A stretch of DNA of 64,000 nucleotides from Bradyrhizobium jicamae (lineage in GTDB: Bacteria > Pseudomonadota > Alphaproteobacteria > Rhizobiales > Xanthobacteraceae), in NCBI RefSeq assembly GCF_018130215.1, contig NZ_JAFCKQ010000002.1, positions 310,001-374,000 of the forward strand, read 5' to 3'. The translations under genes and the position numbers were made by a program. Position 1 is the first letter of the stretch. Every line of letters begins with the position of its first letter. This document shows, one piece after another, positions 33,050 through 42,068 of this stretch. Below the pieces are notes generated by a model, which ran no database searches, was not told the DNA's origin, and worked only from the letters and a program-made list of their open reading frames with translations.

Positions 33050-33823
33050 ATGATTCGGGACAAGTCCGCCAAGAAAACGTTAGCGAAAACGTTAGCGAAA
33101 AAGCCGGCCGAGCCCGCCAAGGCGGAGAAGCGCGTGATCGTGCGGCCGAGCTTTCGGCGCGAGCGCGCGCTGATCAAGCGCGGCGTCTGGCCGATCGCCG
33201 GCTGCGACGAGGCCGGGCGCGGCCCGCTCGCCGGGCCCGTGGTCGCTGCTGCCGTGGTGCTCGACCCGAACCGTATTCCAAAGGGCATCGACGATTCCAA
33301 GCGGCTGACCGCGGAACGCCGCGAGGAACTGTTCGAGGAGATCTGCGCCACTGCCGCCTTCTCGGTCGCCGTGGCGTCGCGTGCGCGCATAGACCGCGAC
33401 AATATCCTCCGCGCCTCGCTGTGGGCGCTGGCGCGCGCCGTGCACGCGCTGCCGGAGATGCCGAAGCACGTCTTCGTCGACGGCCGTGACAGGCTCGCCA
33501 CGCCCTGCGACTGCGAGGCCGTGATCGGTGGCGACGGGCTCGTGTTATCGATCGCGGCGGCCTCGATCATCGCGAAAGTGACGCGCGACCGGCTGATGAG
33601 CGCGCTGGCGCTCGATTGCCCCGGCTACGGCTTCGAGCAGCACAAGGGCTACGCGGTTCCCGAGCATCTCGAGGCGCTCGACCGCCTCGGCCCCAGCGCC
33701 CATCACCGCAGCTTCTTCGCCCCCGTCGTCGCGGCGCGGCTGAAACATTTCCCGGTCCCGGCCGAACCCGACCTGTTCACAGTGGATGCGGAAAGCGAAG
33801 CCGCCGCATCCGAAGCGGCATAG
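33050..33823 (+). CDS. rnhB: Ribonuclease HII
   Basis: This 257-residue enzyme removes ribonucleotides and RNA primers from DNA. The active-site motif is [21 protein letters not shown] (Asp53, Glu54), with DDSKRLT, and VFVDGRDR supplies the third acidic residue; [18 protein letters not shown] holds the last. The first ~45 residues are a Lys/Arg/Ala-rich extension. Within it a 12-base unit is perfectly duplicated (33073-33084 and 33085-33096), giving [10 protein letters not shown]. The enzyme core is of normal length, so the extension is an addition at the N-terminus. It is not in an obvious operon. Confidence 0.95.
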   Translation: MIRDKSAKKTLAKTLAKKPAEPAKAEKRVIVRPSFRRERALIKRGVWPIAGCDEAGRGPLAGPVVAAAVVLDPNRIPKGIDDSKRLTAERREELFEEICATAAFSVAVASRARIDRDNILRASLWALARAVHALPEMPKHVFVDGRDRLATPCDCEAVIGGDGLVLSIAAASIIAKVTRDRLMSALALDCPGYGFEQHKGYAVPEHLEALDRLGPSAHHRSFFAPVVAARLKHFPVPAEPDLFTVDAESEAAASEAA

Positions 33824-33924
33824 GCCAGGCGCTGGCTTGCGCCCGTTCTCCACCGTGATCGCCCGGCTTGGCCAGGCGACCCAGTAGTCCAGCGATGGTT
33901 GTGCGGCAGCCGCGAGGCCGCGGC

Positions 33925-33962
33925 GTGCTGGATGCCCCGCACGCGCGGGGGCATGACGCGGA
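33925..33962. repeat. GATGCCCCGC/GCGGGGGCATGACGC repeat
   Basis: TGCTGGATGCCCCGCACGCGCGGGGGCATGACGCGG in the 270-base gap after rnhB. It is a degenerate member of the family at 15.0 kb. The rest of that gap shows no other feature. Confidence 0.65.
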
Positions 33963-34093
33963 GATTGGGGCGGCGGTCCGCTTCAACCATTGAACACATC
34001 CGCCGCCGTTGCCACCGTCGCCGTCGCCCGGTATCAAATCCCCCGGATCGGATTGCGCCGCTGACGCGGGTGGCTGGGCATTTCAGGCGTTTC

Positions 34094-35599
34094 ATGCGGT
34101 TTACCTCCCTGGTTGTCGAACTGATCCGGGCCCGGCCACGGCTGGTGGTCTGGATCGTGGTGCTGGCGCAGGCCGCGATCTGGCTGCTCGTTCCCCTGAT
34201 CCTCTACGGCAGCCCGCCCGGCGATCTCGCCACCGTGCTGGCGTTCGGCCGCGAATATCAGGTCGGCACCGACATGGGGCCGCCGCTGTCGTTCTGGCTG
34301 GCCGATATCGCCTTCCGCGCCGTCGGCGATCACATGTTCGGCGTCTATCTGCTGGCGCAGGTCTGCGCGGTCGCGACCTTCATCGTCTTCTATCACCTGG
34401 CGCGTGCCATCGTCGGCGGGCCGCAGGCGGTGCTCGCGGTGCTGTTATCGATGACGGTGGTGGTGTTTTCCTCGCCGAGCGTCGAGTTCGGCCCGCTGAT
34501 CCTGGCACGGCCGCTTTGGGCGCTGCTGCTGCTGCACTCCTGGCAACTGATCGGGCAGAACCGGCGCAGCGCCTGGTTCGCCTGGTCGATCGATTGCGGC
34601 TTGCTCTTGCTGACGACGCCGGCGGCAATCGGCATGATCCTTCTCGTCGCAGGCTTTGCACTCGCGACCGCGCGCGGGCGGCGCACCCTGATGTCGGTCG
34701 ATCCGCTGTATGCGCTGCTCGTCATCGTCGTGCTGGCGTTGCCCTATCTGATCTGGCTGATCCGCGCCGATGTAATGGCGCTGCCGCCGCTGCCCGCGAT
34801 CGCCGGTCTCGGCGCCCGCGCCACGCGCTGGGGCGTCGTGCTCGGCGGGTTGATCGTCGCGATGGTCGCCGTCGTGCTGCTCGCGATCCTCAATTCCGGC
34901 TGGTTCGCCCGCGGGCCGGAGGATGCGCCGATCATCTATCGCCCGCCGGTCGGGCCGCTGGCGCAACAATTCGTCTATTTCTTCGCCTTCGCGCCGGCGA
35001 TCATCGGCAGCTTCGTTGCGGGCCTGTTCAATTTCGACCGCGTGTTCGGTGGCGCCGGCGTCGTGCTGCTGATGTCGGGACTGGCGGTGGTGGTCGCGAC
35101 CGGCGACCTGGTTCATCTGCGGCGGCAGCGGTTATTGCGCACGGTCTGGGCGCTCGCCGTGGCGGGGCCCGGCCTCGCCGCGATCGCCGCGGCGCTGTTC
35201 CTGCCCTGGACCAGCACGACGGAGGCGCCGACCTCGCTGCCGGCGGTCGCGATGGGACGCTTCTTCGACGACAGCTATGAACGCCGCACCAACCAGCGCC
35301 TGCGCGCGGTTGCCGGAGATCCGCAACTGGCGAGCCTCATCGCGCTGGATGGGCGCCGGCCGCATCTGTTGCTCGACGCCAGCCCGCAGCGGACGCCCTG
35401 GCTGTCGATCGCGAAATTCAACCAGACCGGCGGCGTCGTGGTGTGGCGGGCACAGGACACCGCCGGCACCCCGCCGCCAGAGATCGCGCAGCGCTTTCCC
35501 GGCATTGTGCCGGAAGTTCCGCGCGCCTTCGACCGGCTGGTCAACGGACGGCTGCCCGTGCTGCGGATCGGCTGGGCCATCGTGCGGCCGAAGGGGTAG
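34094..35599 (+). CDS. Glycosyltransferase family 39-like membrane protein
   Basis: This 501-residue integral membrane protein has about ten hydrophobic segments in its first 400 residues and a soluble C-terminal ~110 residues. After the first membrane helix comes an extended loop (REYQVGTDMGPPLSFWLADIAFRAVGDHMFGVYLLAQV) resembling the first extracytoplasmic loop of GT39/ArnT-type transferases that use polyprenyl-phosphate sugars. The usual catalytic acidic pair appears only as GTDMGPP, so activity is inferred from architecture. The ATG at 34094 begins a plausible topogenic start; the frame is open from 33899. Substrate unknown. It lies between rnhB and the convergent UDG gene. Confidence 0.72.
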   Translation: MRFTSLVVELIRARPRLVVWIVVLAQAAIWLLVPLILYGSPPGDLATVLAFGREYQVGTDMGPPLSFWLADIAFRAVGDHMFGVYLLAQVCAVATFIVFYHLARAIVGGPQAVLAVLLSMTVVVFSSPSVEFGPLILARPLWALLLLHSWQLIGQNRRSAWFAWSIDCGLLLLTTPAAIGMILLVAGFALATARGRRTLMSVDPLYALLVIVVLALPYLIWLIRADVMALPPLPAIAGLGARATRWGVVLGGLIVAMVAVVLLAILNSGWFARGPEDAPIIYRPPVGPLAQQFVYFFAFAPAIIGSFVAGLFNFDRVFGGAGVVLLMSGLAVVVATGDLVHLRRQRLLRTVWALAVAGPGLAAIAAALFLPWTSTTEAPTSLPAVAMGRFFDDSYERRTNQRLRAVAGDPQLASLIALDGRRPHLLLDASPQRTPWLSIAKFNQTGGVVVWRAQDTAGTPPPEIAQRFPGIVPEVPRAFDRLVNGRLPVLRIGWAIVRPKG

Positions 35600-35610
35600 T
35601 CATCGTTGCC

Positions 35611-35695
35611 GTAGCCCGGATGGAGCGCAGCGTAATCCGGGAAAGGTCTCCGCGGATAATCTGCCCCGGATTGCGCTGCGCTTCATCCGGGCTAC
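35611..35695. repeat. Paired inverted GTAGCCCGGAT repeats (second copy)
   Basis: GTAGCCCGGATGGAGCGCAGCG... (35611-35642) faces CCCCGGATTGCGCTGCGCTTCATCCGGGCTAC (split across 35664-35695). This is the same paired design as at 32350-32435 and lies between convergent genes. Confidence 0.85.
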
Positions 35696-35710
35696 GAATA
35701 ACTGAAGCCC

Positions 35711-36544
35711 TTACGCATTCGCTCCTTGCAACGCCTTCGCGATCGCGCGCAGATCGAGCCACGTCATCTTCTTGTAGGACGGCGAGCGCAGCAGATAGGC
35801 CGGGTGGAACGTGGCGATGGCGCGGATCGAACGCGTGCCGGTGTCGTAGTCGAACCATTTGCCGCGCGTGCGCATGATGCCCTCGCGCGTCGACAGCAGC
35901 GCCTGGGTCGAGGGATTGCCGAGCGTCACCAGCACGTCGGGATCGACCAGCTCGATCTGGCGCTGGATGAACGGCAGGCAGATTTGCGTTTCCTGCGGTG
36001 TCGGTGTGCGGTTGCCGGGCGGCCGCCACGGGATCACGTTGGCGATGTAGGCTTTGCTGCGGTCGAGCCCGATCGCTGCGATCATGCGATCGAGCAGTTT
36101 TCCCGAACGGCCGACGAAGGGCAGGCCCTCGATGTCCTCGTCGCGGCCCGGCGCCTCGCCGACGAACATCACGCGCGCCGCCGGATTGCCGTCGGCGAAC
36201 ACCAGCTTCGTCGCGGTCTGCTTCAGTGCGCAGCCGTCGAAATTCTCCAGCAGCGCGCGCAAGGCTTCGAGCGTCGGCGCGGTGCGCGCCGCCTCGCGCG
36301 CGGTAGCGATAGCCGCATCCGGCGAGACGCTGATTTCGCTACGCGGAACGGACGGCGTCGGCGCAGGCGGGGGGCGCAGCGGACCGGGCGTTGCGGACGG
36401 CTGCGCGGCCGCGGGCGCCGGAGCACGATCCGGCTCCTCCAGCCGGTTGATCGGCTCGTCGACAAGCGCGCAATCGACCCCGGCCTCGAGGTAAAAGGCC
36501 AGCAATTGCTTCAATGTAGGCGCGGGTTCTGGCGTCGGGGGCAT
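35711..36544 (-). CDS. Uracil-DNA glycosylase, family 4-like
   Basis: This 277-residue glycosylase has GEAPGRDEDIEGLPFVG (motif A, the family 4 signature), VIPWRPPGNRTPTP, and motif B HPAYLLRSPSYKK near the C-terminus. It removes uracil from DNA. The N-terminal ~90 residues are Pro/Ala-rich and look disordered. Canonical family 4 enzymes bind a [4Fe-4S] cluster with four cysteines; this protein has only three in total (DCALV, DGCALKQ, ICLPF), and the usual CXXC is reduced to GCALK. Either the cluster is absent or it is bound differently. Convergent with the GT39-like gene. Confidence 0.88.
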   Translation of the reverse strand: MPPTPEPAPTLKQLLAFYLEAGVDCALVDEPINRLEEPDRAPAPAAAQPSATPGPLRPPPAPTPSVPRSEISVSPDAAIATAREAARTAPTLEALRALLENFDGCALKQTATKLVFADGNPAARVMFVGEAPGRDEDIEGLPFVGRSGKLLDRMIAAIGLDRSKAYIANVIPWRPPGNRTPTPQETQICLPFIQRQIELVDPDVLVTLGNPSTQALLSTREGIMRTRGKWFDYDTGTRSIRAIATFHPAYLLRSPSYKKMTWLDLRAIAKALQGANA

Positions 36545-36680
36545 GATATCGGCAGTTTAGGGCCGATTGCGTCGACGCGAAACCGCGAGATGCGCAATTC
36601 CATGGTTGTCCTTGCGTCAAAAATCGGAAACAACGACCTTGAAAAGCTTAGAAGCGTTCTCAACGGGCTGAGATCAGATC

Positions 36681-38342
36681 ATGAGTGCTGAAGAACTTCC
36701 CCCTCGCGAGTCCATGGAATTCGACGTCGTCATCGTCGGCGCCGGCCCGTCGGGCCTGTCGGCCGCGATCCGGCTCAAGCAGGTCAATCCCGAATTGTCT
36801 GTCGTCGTGGTGGAGAAGGGGTCCGAGGTCGGCGCGCACATTCTCTCGGGCGCGGTGATCGATCCGATCTCGCTCGACAGACTGATCCCGGATTGGCGCG
36901 AGGACCCTGACTGTCCGTTGAAGACGCAGGTCAAGGAAGACCGGTTCTACTGGATGTTCGGCGACAATCACATCCGGCTGCCGAATTTCGCGATGCCGCC
37001 GTTGATGGACAATCATCACTGCTACATCGGCTCGCTCGGCAATGTCTGCCGCTGGCTGGCGCCGAAGGCGGAGGCGCTCGGCGTCGAGATCTATCCGGGC
37101 TTTGCCGCCGCCGAGGTGCTGTACGACGACAAGGGCGCGGTTCGGGGTATCGCGACCGGCGACATGGGCATTGCCAGGGACGGCACGCACAAGGACTCAT
37201 ACACCCGCGGAATGGAGCTGCTCGGCAAATACACGCTGTTCGCGGAGGGCGCGCGCGGCTCGCTGTCCAAGCAGCTGATCGCGAAATACCGGCTCGACGC
37301 CAAGAGCGAGCCGCCGAAATTCGGCATCGGGTTGAAGGAAGTCTGGCAGATCGATCCGGCGAAGCACCAGAAGGGCCTGATCCAGCACTCGTTCGGTTGG
37401 CCCTTGAACAATTCGACCGGTGGCGGCTCGTTCCTCTATCACTACGACGACAACCGTGTCGCGGTCGGCTTTGTCGTGCATCTGAATTACGACGACCCGT
37501 ATCTGTCGCCGTTCGATGAATTCCAGCGCTTCAAGACGCATCCGTCGATCCGCGATGTGTTCGAGGGCGGCAAGCGGCTCGCCTATGGCGCGCGCGCCAT
37601 CACCGAGGGCGGCTACCAGTCGGTGCCGCGGCTGACCTTCCCGGGCGGCGCGCTGGTCGGCTGCGCCGCGGGCTTCGTCAACGTGCCGCGCATCAAGGGC
37701 GTGCACAATGCGATGGGCACCGGCATGCTCGCCGCCGAGCACGTCGCTGCGGCACTCGCTGCCGGCCGCGCCAATGACGAGGTCGTCGACTACGAGAATT
37801 CCTGGCGCGACTCTGCTGTGGGCAAGGACCTGTTCAGGATCCGCAACGTCAAGCCGCTGTGGTCGAAGTTCGGCACCTTGCTCGGCGTTCCGCTCGGCGC
37901 ACTGGACATGTGGACCAATCAGCTGTTCGGCTTCTCGCTGTTCGGCACGCTGTCGCACGCCAAGCCCGATCGCAAGACGCTCGACCCGTCGAAGCAGCAT
38001 CAGCCGATCGTCTATCCGAAGCCGGACGGCAAGATCTCGTTCGACAAGCTGTCGTCGGTGTTCCTGTCCAACACCAACCATGAGGAAGACCAGCCGGTCC
38101 ACCTCAAGGTCGCCGACATGAACCTGCAGAAGACCTCGGAGCACGACGTGTTCGCCGGCCCATCCAACCGCTATTGCCCGGCCGGCGTCTATGAATGGGT
38201 CGAGGAGGCCTCCGGGCCGCGCTACCAGATCAACGCCCAGAACTGCGTCCACTGCAAAACCTGCGACGTGAAGGACCCCAACGGCAATATCACATGGGTT
38301 CCCCCGGAGGGCGGCGGCGGCCCGAACTACGAGGCGATGTAA
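36681..38342 (+). CDS. Electron transfer flavoprotein-ubiquinone oxidoreductase
   Basis: This 553-residue membrane-associated flavoprotein passes electrons from ETF (fatty-acid and amino-acid oxidation) to ubiquinone. The FAD site is VVIVGAGPSGLSAAIRLKQ near the N-terminus, followed by GAHILSGAVIDP. Mid-protein segments YHYDDNRVAVGFVVHLNYDDPYLSPFDEFQRFKTHP and GCAAGFVNVPRIKGVHNAMGTG are typical. The C-terminal ferredoxin-like part has CPAGVYEW...CVHCKTCDVKDP, the four cysteines of the [4Fe-4S] cluster. Length matches the family. The etfAB genes are not in the window. Confidence 0.97.
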   Translation: MSAEELPPRESMEFDVVIVGAGPSGLSAAIRLKQVNPELSVVVVEKGSEVGAHILSGAVIDPISLDRLIPDWREDPDCPLKTQVKEDRFYWMFGDNHIRLPNFAMPPLMDNHHCYIGSLGNVCRWLAPKAEALGVEIYPGFAAAEVLYDDKGAVRGIATGDMGIARDGTHKDSYTRGMELLGKYTLFAEGARGSLSKQLIAKYRLDAKSEPPKFGIGLKEVWQIDPAKHQKGLIQHSFGWPLNNSTGGGSFLYHYDDNRVAVGFVVHLNYDDPYLSPFDEFQRFKTHPSIRDVFEGGKRLAYGARAITEGGYQSVPRLTFPGGALVGCAAGFVNVPRIKGVHNAMGTGMLAAEHVAAALAAGRANDEVVDYENSWRDSAVGKDLFRIRNVKPLWSKFGTLLGVPLGALDMWTNQLFGFSLFGTLSHAKPDRKTLDPSKQHQPIVYPKPDGKISFDKLSSVFLSNTNHEEDQPVHLKVADMNLQKTSEHDVFAGPSNRYCPAGVYEWVEEASGPRYQINAQNCVHCKTCDVKDPNGNITWVPPEGGGGPNYEAM

Positions 38343-38652
38343 TCGGAGCGGCCACTTTGGAAACATCGGGAACAGGTCCCGTTCCGACATTTGATCGGAA
38401 CGGACGTTTCCGTGCCTGCTCCGGTCACGATACCGCCACAGTACCAGCGTTTTGCGATGGGGCTGGCTGGATCGGCGGGCCTAAAGGCTTAATCTGCCAA
38501 TCGATTCGTCACGCCTATCCTTGCGGTTGAACGCCAAAAGCGGCATTGTCGCTGGCCGTGATGCCGCCGCTTGGGTTCGCATTCGAGACTGACCGCAGGC
38601 AAGATCTGGTCAGAACGATCTTGGCCGTAATCCCTGGAGCAAGGCGACCGTG
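38343..38652. other. 310-base gap between ETF-QO and the TPR gene
   Basis: It contains one clear stem-loop, CGTTCCGA (38381-38388) with TCGGAACG (38396-38403), about 40 bases after the ETF-QO stop and possibly its terminator (a short GTTTCC follows instead of a T-run). Beyond that I see no reliable open frame or promoter consensus. Confidence 0.5.
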
Positions 38653-40440
38653 ATGCTGTCCACCCGTTTCAACCGCCTGACGATTGCCCTCATCGCCGCT
38701 GCCGCGCTTGCTGCGCCAGGCCAGCTGTTGGCGCAAACGCCGGAGCATCCCTCCGACAACGCGGCGCAGTTTCCGAGCAAGACCGACCTGAAGTCGCTGA
38801 CCACCTCCGGCAGCTACCTGGCGGCCCGCCACGCCAGCGTCGAGCGCGACGCGGCCTCGGCTGCTGCGTTCTACCGCTCGGCGCTGCGCACCGACCCGAA
38901 GAATTCCGAATTGCTCGATCGCGCCTTCATCTCCTCGCTCGCCGACGGCGACATCGACGAGGCGGTCAAGCTCGCCGAGCGCATCCTGACCCAGGACAAG
39001 TCCAACCGCGTCGCCCGCCTCGTGATCGGTGTGCGCGATCTCAAGGCCAGGAAATATTCGGCGGCCGAATCCAACATCAACCAGTCGGTCCGCGGCCCGA
39101 TCACCGACCTGGTGGCGACGCTGCTGTCGGCCTGGGCGAGCTATGGCGCCGGCGACGTCAAGGGAGCGGTTGCCGGCATCGACAAGCTGACCGGGCCGGA
39201 ATGGTACCCGATCTTCAAGGACCTGCATGCCGGCATGATCCTCGAGCTCGCCGGCAAGGACAAGGATGCCGGCACCCGGTTCGAGCGCGCCTACAAGCTC
39301 GATGATTCGATGCTGCGCACGGTCGACGAATATGCGCGCTGGACCTCGCGCAACAAGGACGCCGCGTCGGCGACCGCGCTGTACGAGGCCTTCGACAAGA
39401 AGCTGCCGCGCCATCCCCTGGTGCTCGAGGGCATCAAGGAGACCAAGGCCGGCAAGAAGCTGCCGCCGCTGGTCGAGTCGGCGCAGGCCGGCGCCGCCGA
39501 GGCGCTGTACGGCATCGGGGCGACGCTGACGCGGCGCGGCGGTGAGGATCTGGCGCTGGTCTACCTGCAGCTTGCGCTCTATCTGCAGCCCAACCATCCG
39601 CTGGCGCTGCTCTCGCTCGCCGATCTCTATGAATCGGTGAAGAAGCCGCAGATGGCGATCAAGGTCTACGAGCGGATGCCGGCGTCCTCGCCGCTGAAGC
39701 GCAATTCGCAGATCCAGCTTGCGACCGATCTCGACGCCGCCGACCGCAGCGACGAGGCGATCAAGATTCTGAAGGAAGTCACCGCAGACGCGCCGAAGGA
39801 CGTCGAGGCGATCATGGCGCTCGGCAATATCGAGCGCGGCCGCAAGAAGTTCGCGGACTGCTCCGGCACCTACACCAAGGCGATCGACGCGCTGCCGCCC
39901 GAGGGCGACAAGAACGCCTGGGTCACCTACTACTATCGCGGCATCTGCGAGGAGCGCTCCAAGCAGTGGACCAAGGCCGAGGCCGACATGCGCAAGGCGC
40001 TCGAGCTGCAGCCCGAGCAGCCGCATGTGCTGAACTATCTCGGCTATTCCTGGATCGACCAGGGCGTCAATCTCGACGAAGGCATGAAGATGATCAAGCG
40101 GGCCGTCGATCAGCGTCCCGACGACGGCTACATCGTGGACTCGCTCGGCTGGGCCTATTTCCGCATCGGCAATTACGATGAGGCGGTGAAGAACCTCGAG
40201 CGCGCGATCGACCTCAAGCCCGAGGATCCGACCATCAACGACCATCTCGGCGACGCCTACTGGCGCGTCGGCCGCACGCTGGAGGCCAAGTTCCAATGGG
40301 CCCATGCGCGCGACCTCAAGCCCGAGCCGGAAGAGCTGCCGAAGATCGAGGCCAAGATCCAGAACGGCCTGCCCGAGGACAACTCGCCGGCGGCCGCCTC
40401 CGCCGACAAGAAGAAGGATGACGACGGCAAGGGCGGCTAG
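38653..40440 (+). CDS. Exported TPR-repeat protein
   Basis: This 595-residue protein has a signal peptide (MLSTRFNRLTIALIAAAALAAPGQLLAQT, cleavage probably after LAQ) and tetratricopeptide repeats along most of the chain. The clearest are near the C-terminus: HVLNYLGYSWIDQGVNLDEG, IVDSLGWAYFRIGNYDEAVK and INDHLGDAYWRVGRTLEA. The end is a Lys/Asp-rich tail. It probably acts as a protein-protein scaffold in the periplasm or at the outer membrane. Family role unknown. The ATG at 38653 is preceded by a GTG in frame. It is followed by a strong terminator-like repeat and ispE. Confidence 0.88.
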   Translation: MLSTRFNRLTIALIAAAALAAPGQLLAQTPEHPSDNAAQFPSKTDLKSLTTSGSYLAARHASVERDAASAAAFYRSALRTDPKNSELLDRAFISSLADGDIDEAVKLAERILTQDKSNRVARLVIGVRDLKARKYSAAESNINQSVRGPITDLVATLLSAWASYGAGDVKGAVAGIDKLTGPEWYPIFKDLHAGMILELAGKDKDAGTRFERAYKLDDSMLRTVDEYARWTSRNKDAASATALYEAFDKKLPRHPLVLEGIKETKAGKKLPPLVESAQAGAAEALYGIGATLTRRGGEDLALVYLQLALYLQPNHPLALLSLADLYESVKKPQMAIKVYERMPASSPLKRNSQIQLATDLDAADRSDEAIKILKEVTADAPKDVEAIMALGNIERGRKKFADCSGTYTKAIDALPPEGDKNAWVTYYYRGICEERSKQWTKAEADMRKALELQPEQPHVLNYLGYSWIDQGVNLDEGMKMIKRAVDQRPDDGYIVDSLGWAYFRIGNYDEAVKNLERAIDLKPEDPTINDHLGDAYWRVGRTLEAKFQWAHARDLKPEPEELPKIEAKIQNGLPEDNSPAAASADKKKDDDGKGG

Positions 40441-40557
40441 TCGGGAGGGCTGAGGCCTCCATCACCTCTCCCGCTTCGGGTCGAGACGGGCGAAGCTCGC
40501 GCTCCGCACGCGAAAGAGGGGGAAGAGCACGGAATTTCTGCTCAAACAAAGAGATAG

Positions 40558-40606
40558 GATCGTGGTGCGATTTACGCTAATCGCATCACGATCTTTGTTT
40601 TTTTAG
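40558..40606 (+). terminator. Long stem-loop with T-run between TPR gene and ispE
   Basis: GATCGTGGTGCGATT (40558-40572) pairs with AATCGCATCACGATC (40579-40593) with one G-U pair, followed by TTTGTTTTTTT. It is a strong intrinsic terminator for the TPR gene; the sequence before it (CTCAAACAA) resembles the dispersed repeat family near 22.1 kb. Confidence 0.85.
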
Positions 40607-40618
40607 GGGTTTATCGCC

Positions 40619-41506
40619 GTGCCGGCGCTAGTTGAAGAAGGGCGTGCCAAGGTCAACCTGACGCTGCGGGTGATCGGGCGGCGCGTCGACGGATTTCACG
40701 ACCTGGAAAGCGTCGTCGCGTTTGCCGATTGCGCCGATCGGCTCACGCTCGAGCCGGGCTCCGAGCTGGGGCTGACGATGGAAGGGCCGCTGGCCGCTGC
40801 CTGTGGCGACACCTCGGACAATCTGGTGCTCAAGGCCGCGCGCCTGCTCGGCGAGCGCGTGGCGGATCTCGAGGTCGGCCACTTCACGCTGGAGAAGGTG
40901 CTCCCCGTCGCGGCCGGCATCGGCGGCGGCTCCGCGGATGCCGCGGCCGCGCTGCGATTGCTGGCGCGGCTCAACGAGCTCGCGCTCGACGATGCCAGGA
41001 TCATGGAGGTCGCGCTGCAGACCGGGGCCGACGTGCCGGTCTGCGTCGCCTCGCGCGCCTGCGACATGGCCGGCGTGGGCGAGACGCTGCTGCCGCTCGA
41101 TCTGCCGACGATGCCTTGCGTGCTGGTCAATCCGCGCGTGCCGGTCGCGACCAGGGCCGTCTTCAACGCGCTCGGTCTGCGCAATGGCGAGCTCCTGATC
41201 GGAGCGACCGACGTGATGATGCAGACGCCGTCCTGGCCGGAAGCCGGTGTGGCGATCGACGACTGGATCGATGCGCTCGCAGGCGGCACCAACGATCTCG
41301 AAGCTCCCGCGGCGCGCATCGAGCCTGTGATCAGCGAGGTGCTCGCAGCGCTGCGCGCATCCGCAGGCGTCCGCCTCGCCCGCATGTCGGGCTCCGGTGC
41401 CACGTGCTTTGCGATCTTCGCCGATGACGCCGCCGCCGAAGCCGCCGGCGACAGACTGCGCGCCGATCGCCCCGGCTGGTGGGTGCATGCGGGCACGCTG
41501 AGCTGA
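40619..41506 (+). CDS. ispE: 4-diphosphocytidyl-2-C-methyl-D-erythritol kinase
   Basis: This 295-residue GHMP kinase of the non-mevalonate isoprenoid pathway phosphorylates CDP-methylerythritol. The N-terminal RAKVNLTLRVIGRRVDGFHDLESVVAF contains the substrate-site Lys and His. The ATP loop VLPVAAGIGGGSADAAAALRLL sits near residue 100, and MSGSGATCFAIF near the C-terminus is the third GHMP motif. Length is normal. The start is GTG at 40619, 12 bases after the T-run of the preceding terminator, which leaves little room for a leader; the gene may need read-through or a promoter inside that element. A polyprenyl diphosphate synthase gene of the same broader pathway lies beyond the next repeat, convergent. 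Confidence 0.95.
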   Translation: MPALVEEGRAKVNLTLRVIGRRVDGFHDLESVVAFADCADRLTLEPGSELGLTMEGPLAAACGDTSDNLVLKAARLLGERVADLEVGHFTLEKVLPVAAGIGGGSADAAAALRLLARLNELALDDARIMEVALQTGADVPVCVASRACDMAGVGETLLPLDLPTMPCVLVNPRVPVATRAVFNALGLRNGELLIGATDVMMQTPSWPEAGVAIDDWIDALAGGTNDLEAPAARIEPVISEVLAALRASAGVRLARMSGSGATCFAIFADDAAAEAAGDRLRADRPGWWVHAGTLS

Positions 41507-41519
41507 GGATGCGGCGCGG

Positions 41520-42055
41520 CCGGGTGCGACAAATCAACCCGACGGGCAAAACGGCGCTTCCGTCGTCGGGCAAATCAGATGTTCAATTCCGCGCGTCTCA
41601 CCCGATTGAGGGGCGCTTCGCGATCGTCACGAGTGTTGTGGTGGGATGCGGTGGACGCCGATGTCGCGATTGACGGTCGTGGCAGATGGCGGACGGCGAA
41701 ATCGTGCAGGCCTGACGCCCTAGTGGCAGGTGTCTCGTCAGTGAGGGCGATGTCTCTTGCTGATGACGGTGACAAAAGAGCCCAGTCTCGCCGGGGAGAG
41801 CACGTATAAGCCGTAAACCATCGCGCAGGGAAAGCCGGGATGTTTCCGGTTACACCTGTGGTCCTACCCCCGAGCTATCTTTGTTGCTCGGGGCCCATGG
41901 GTGCGATCGGCACCCGGCTTTCCCTGCGCCCTCTGCTCGCAGAGCGGCGAAAGCGAAGAGCAAAGCTCGGGCAAATATGTCGCGAGACCGCGAAGCTGCG
42001 TCCTCATCCAAAGTTGTCATCGCCCGGCTCGATCATCGGTGAGCGTGGCGCGCAG
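41520..42055. repeat. Large structured dispersed element (~0.5 kb) between ispE and ispB
   Basis: This 560-base gap has no convincing open frame. Perfect 17-base arms GCGCAGGGAAAGCCGGG (41823-41839) and CCCGGCTTTCCCTGCGC (41913-41929) enclose an inner stem CCCCGAGC (41868-41875)/GCTCGGGG (41886-41893). The preceding part (ACAAATCAACCCGACGGGC..., GTGGGATGCGGTGGACGCC, GAGCCCAGTCTCGCCGGGGAGAGCACG) and the following AAAGCTCGGGC agree, from memory, with a repeat scattered through Bradyrhizobium and Rhodopseudomonas genomes. It could be a mobile noncoding unit or a decayed element. Confidence 0.7.
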
Positions 42056-42068
42056 CGGATCCGTCAGC

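Noticed and set aside
41579..41809. Short open frames (76 and 66 codons) in the ispE-ispB gap
   Set aside because: They lie within the structured repeat, lack ribosome sites and look random; I treat the block as noncoding.
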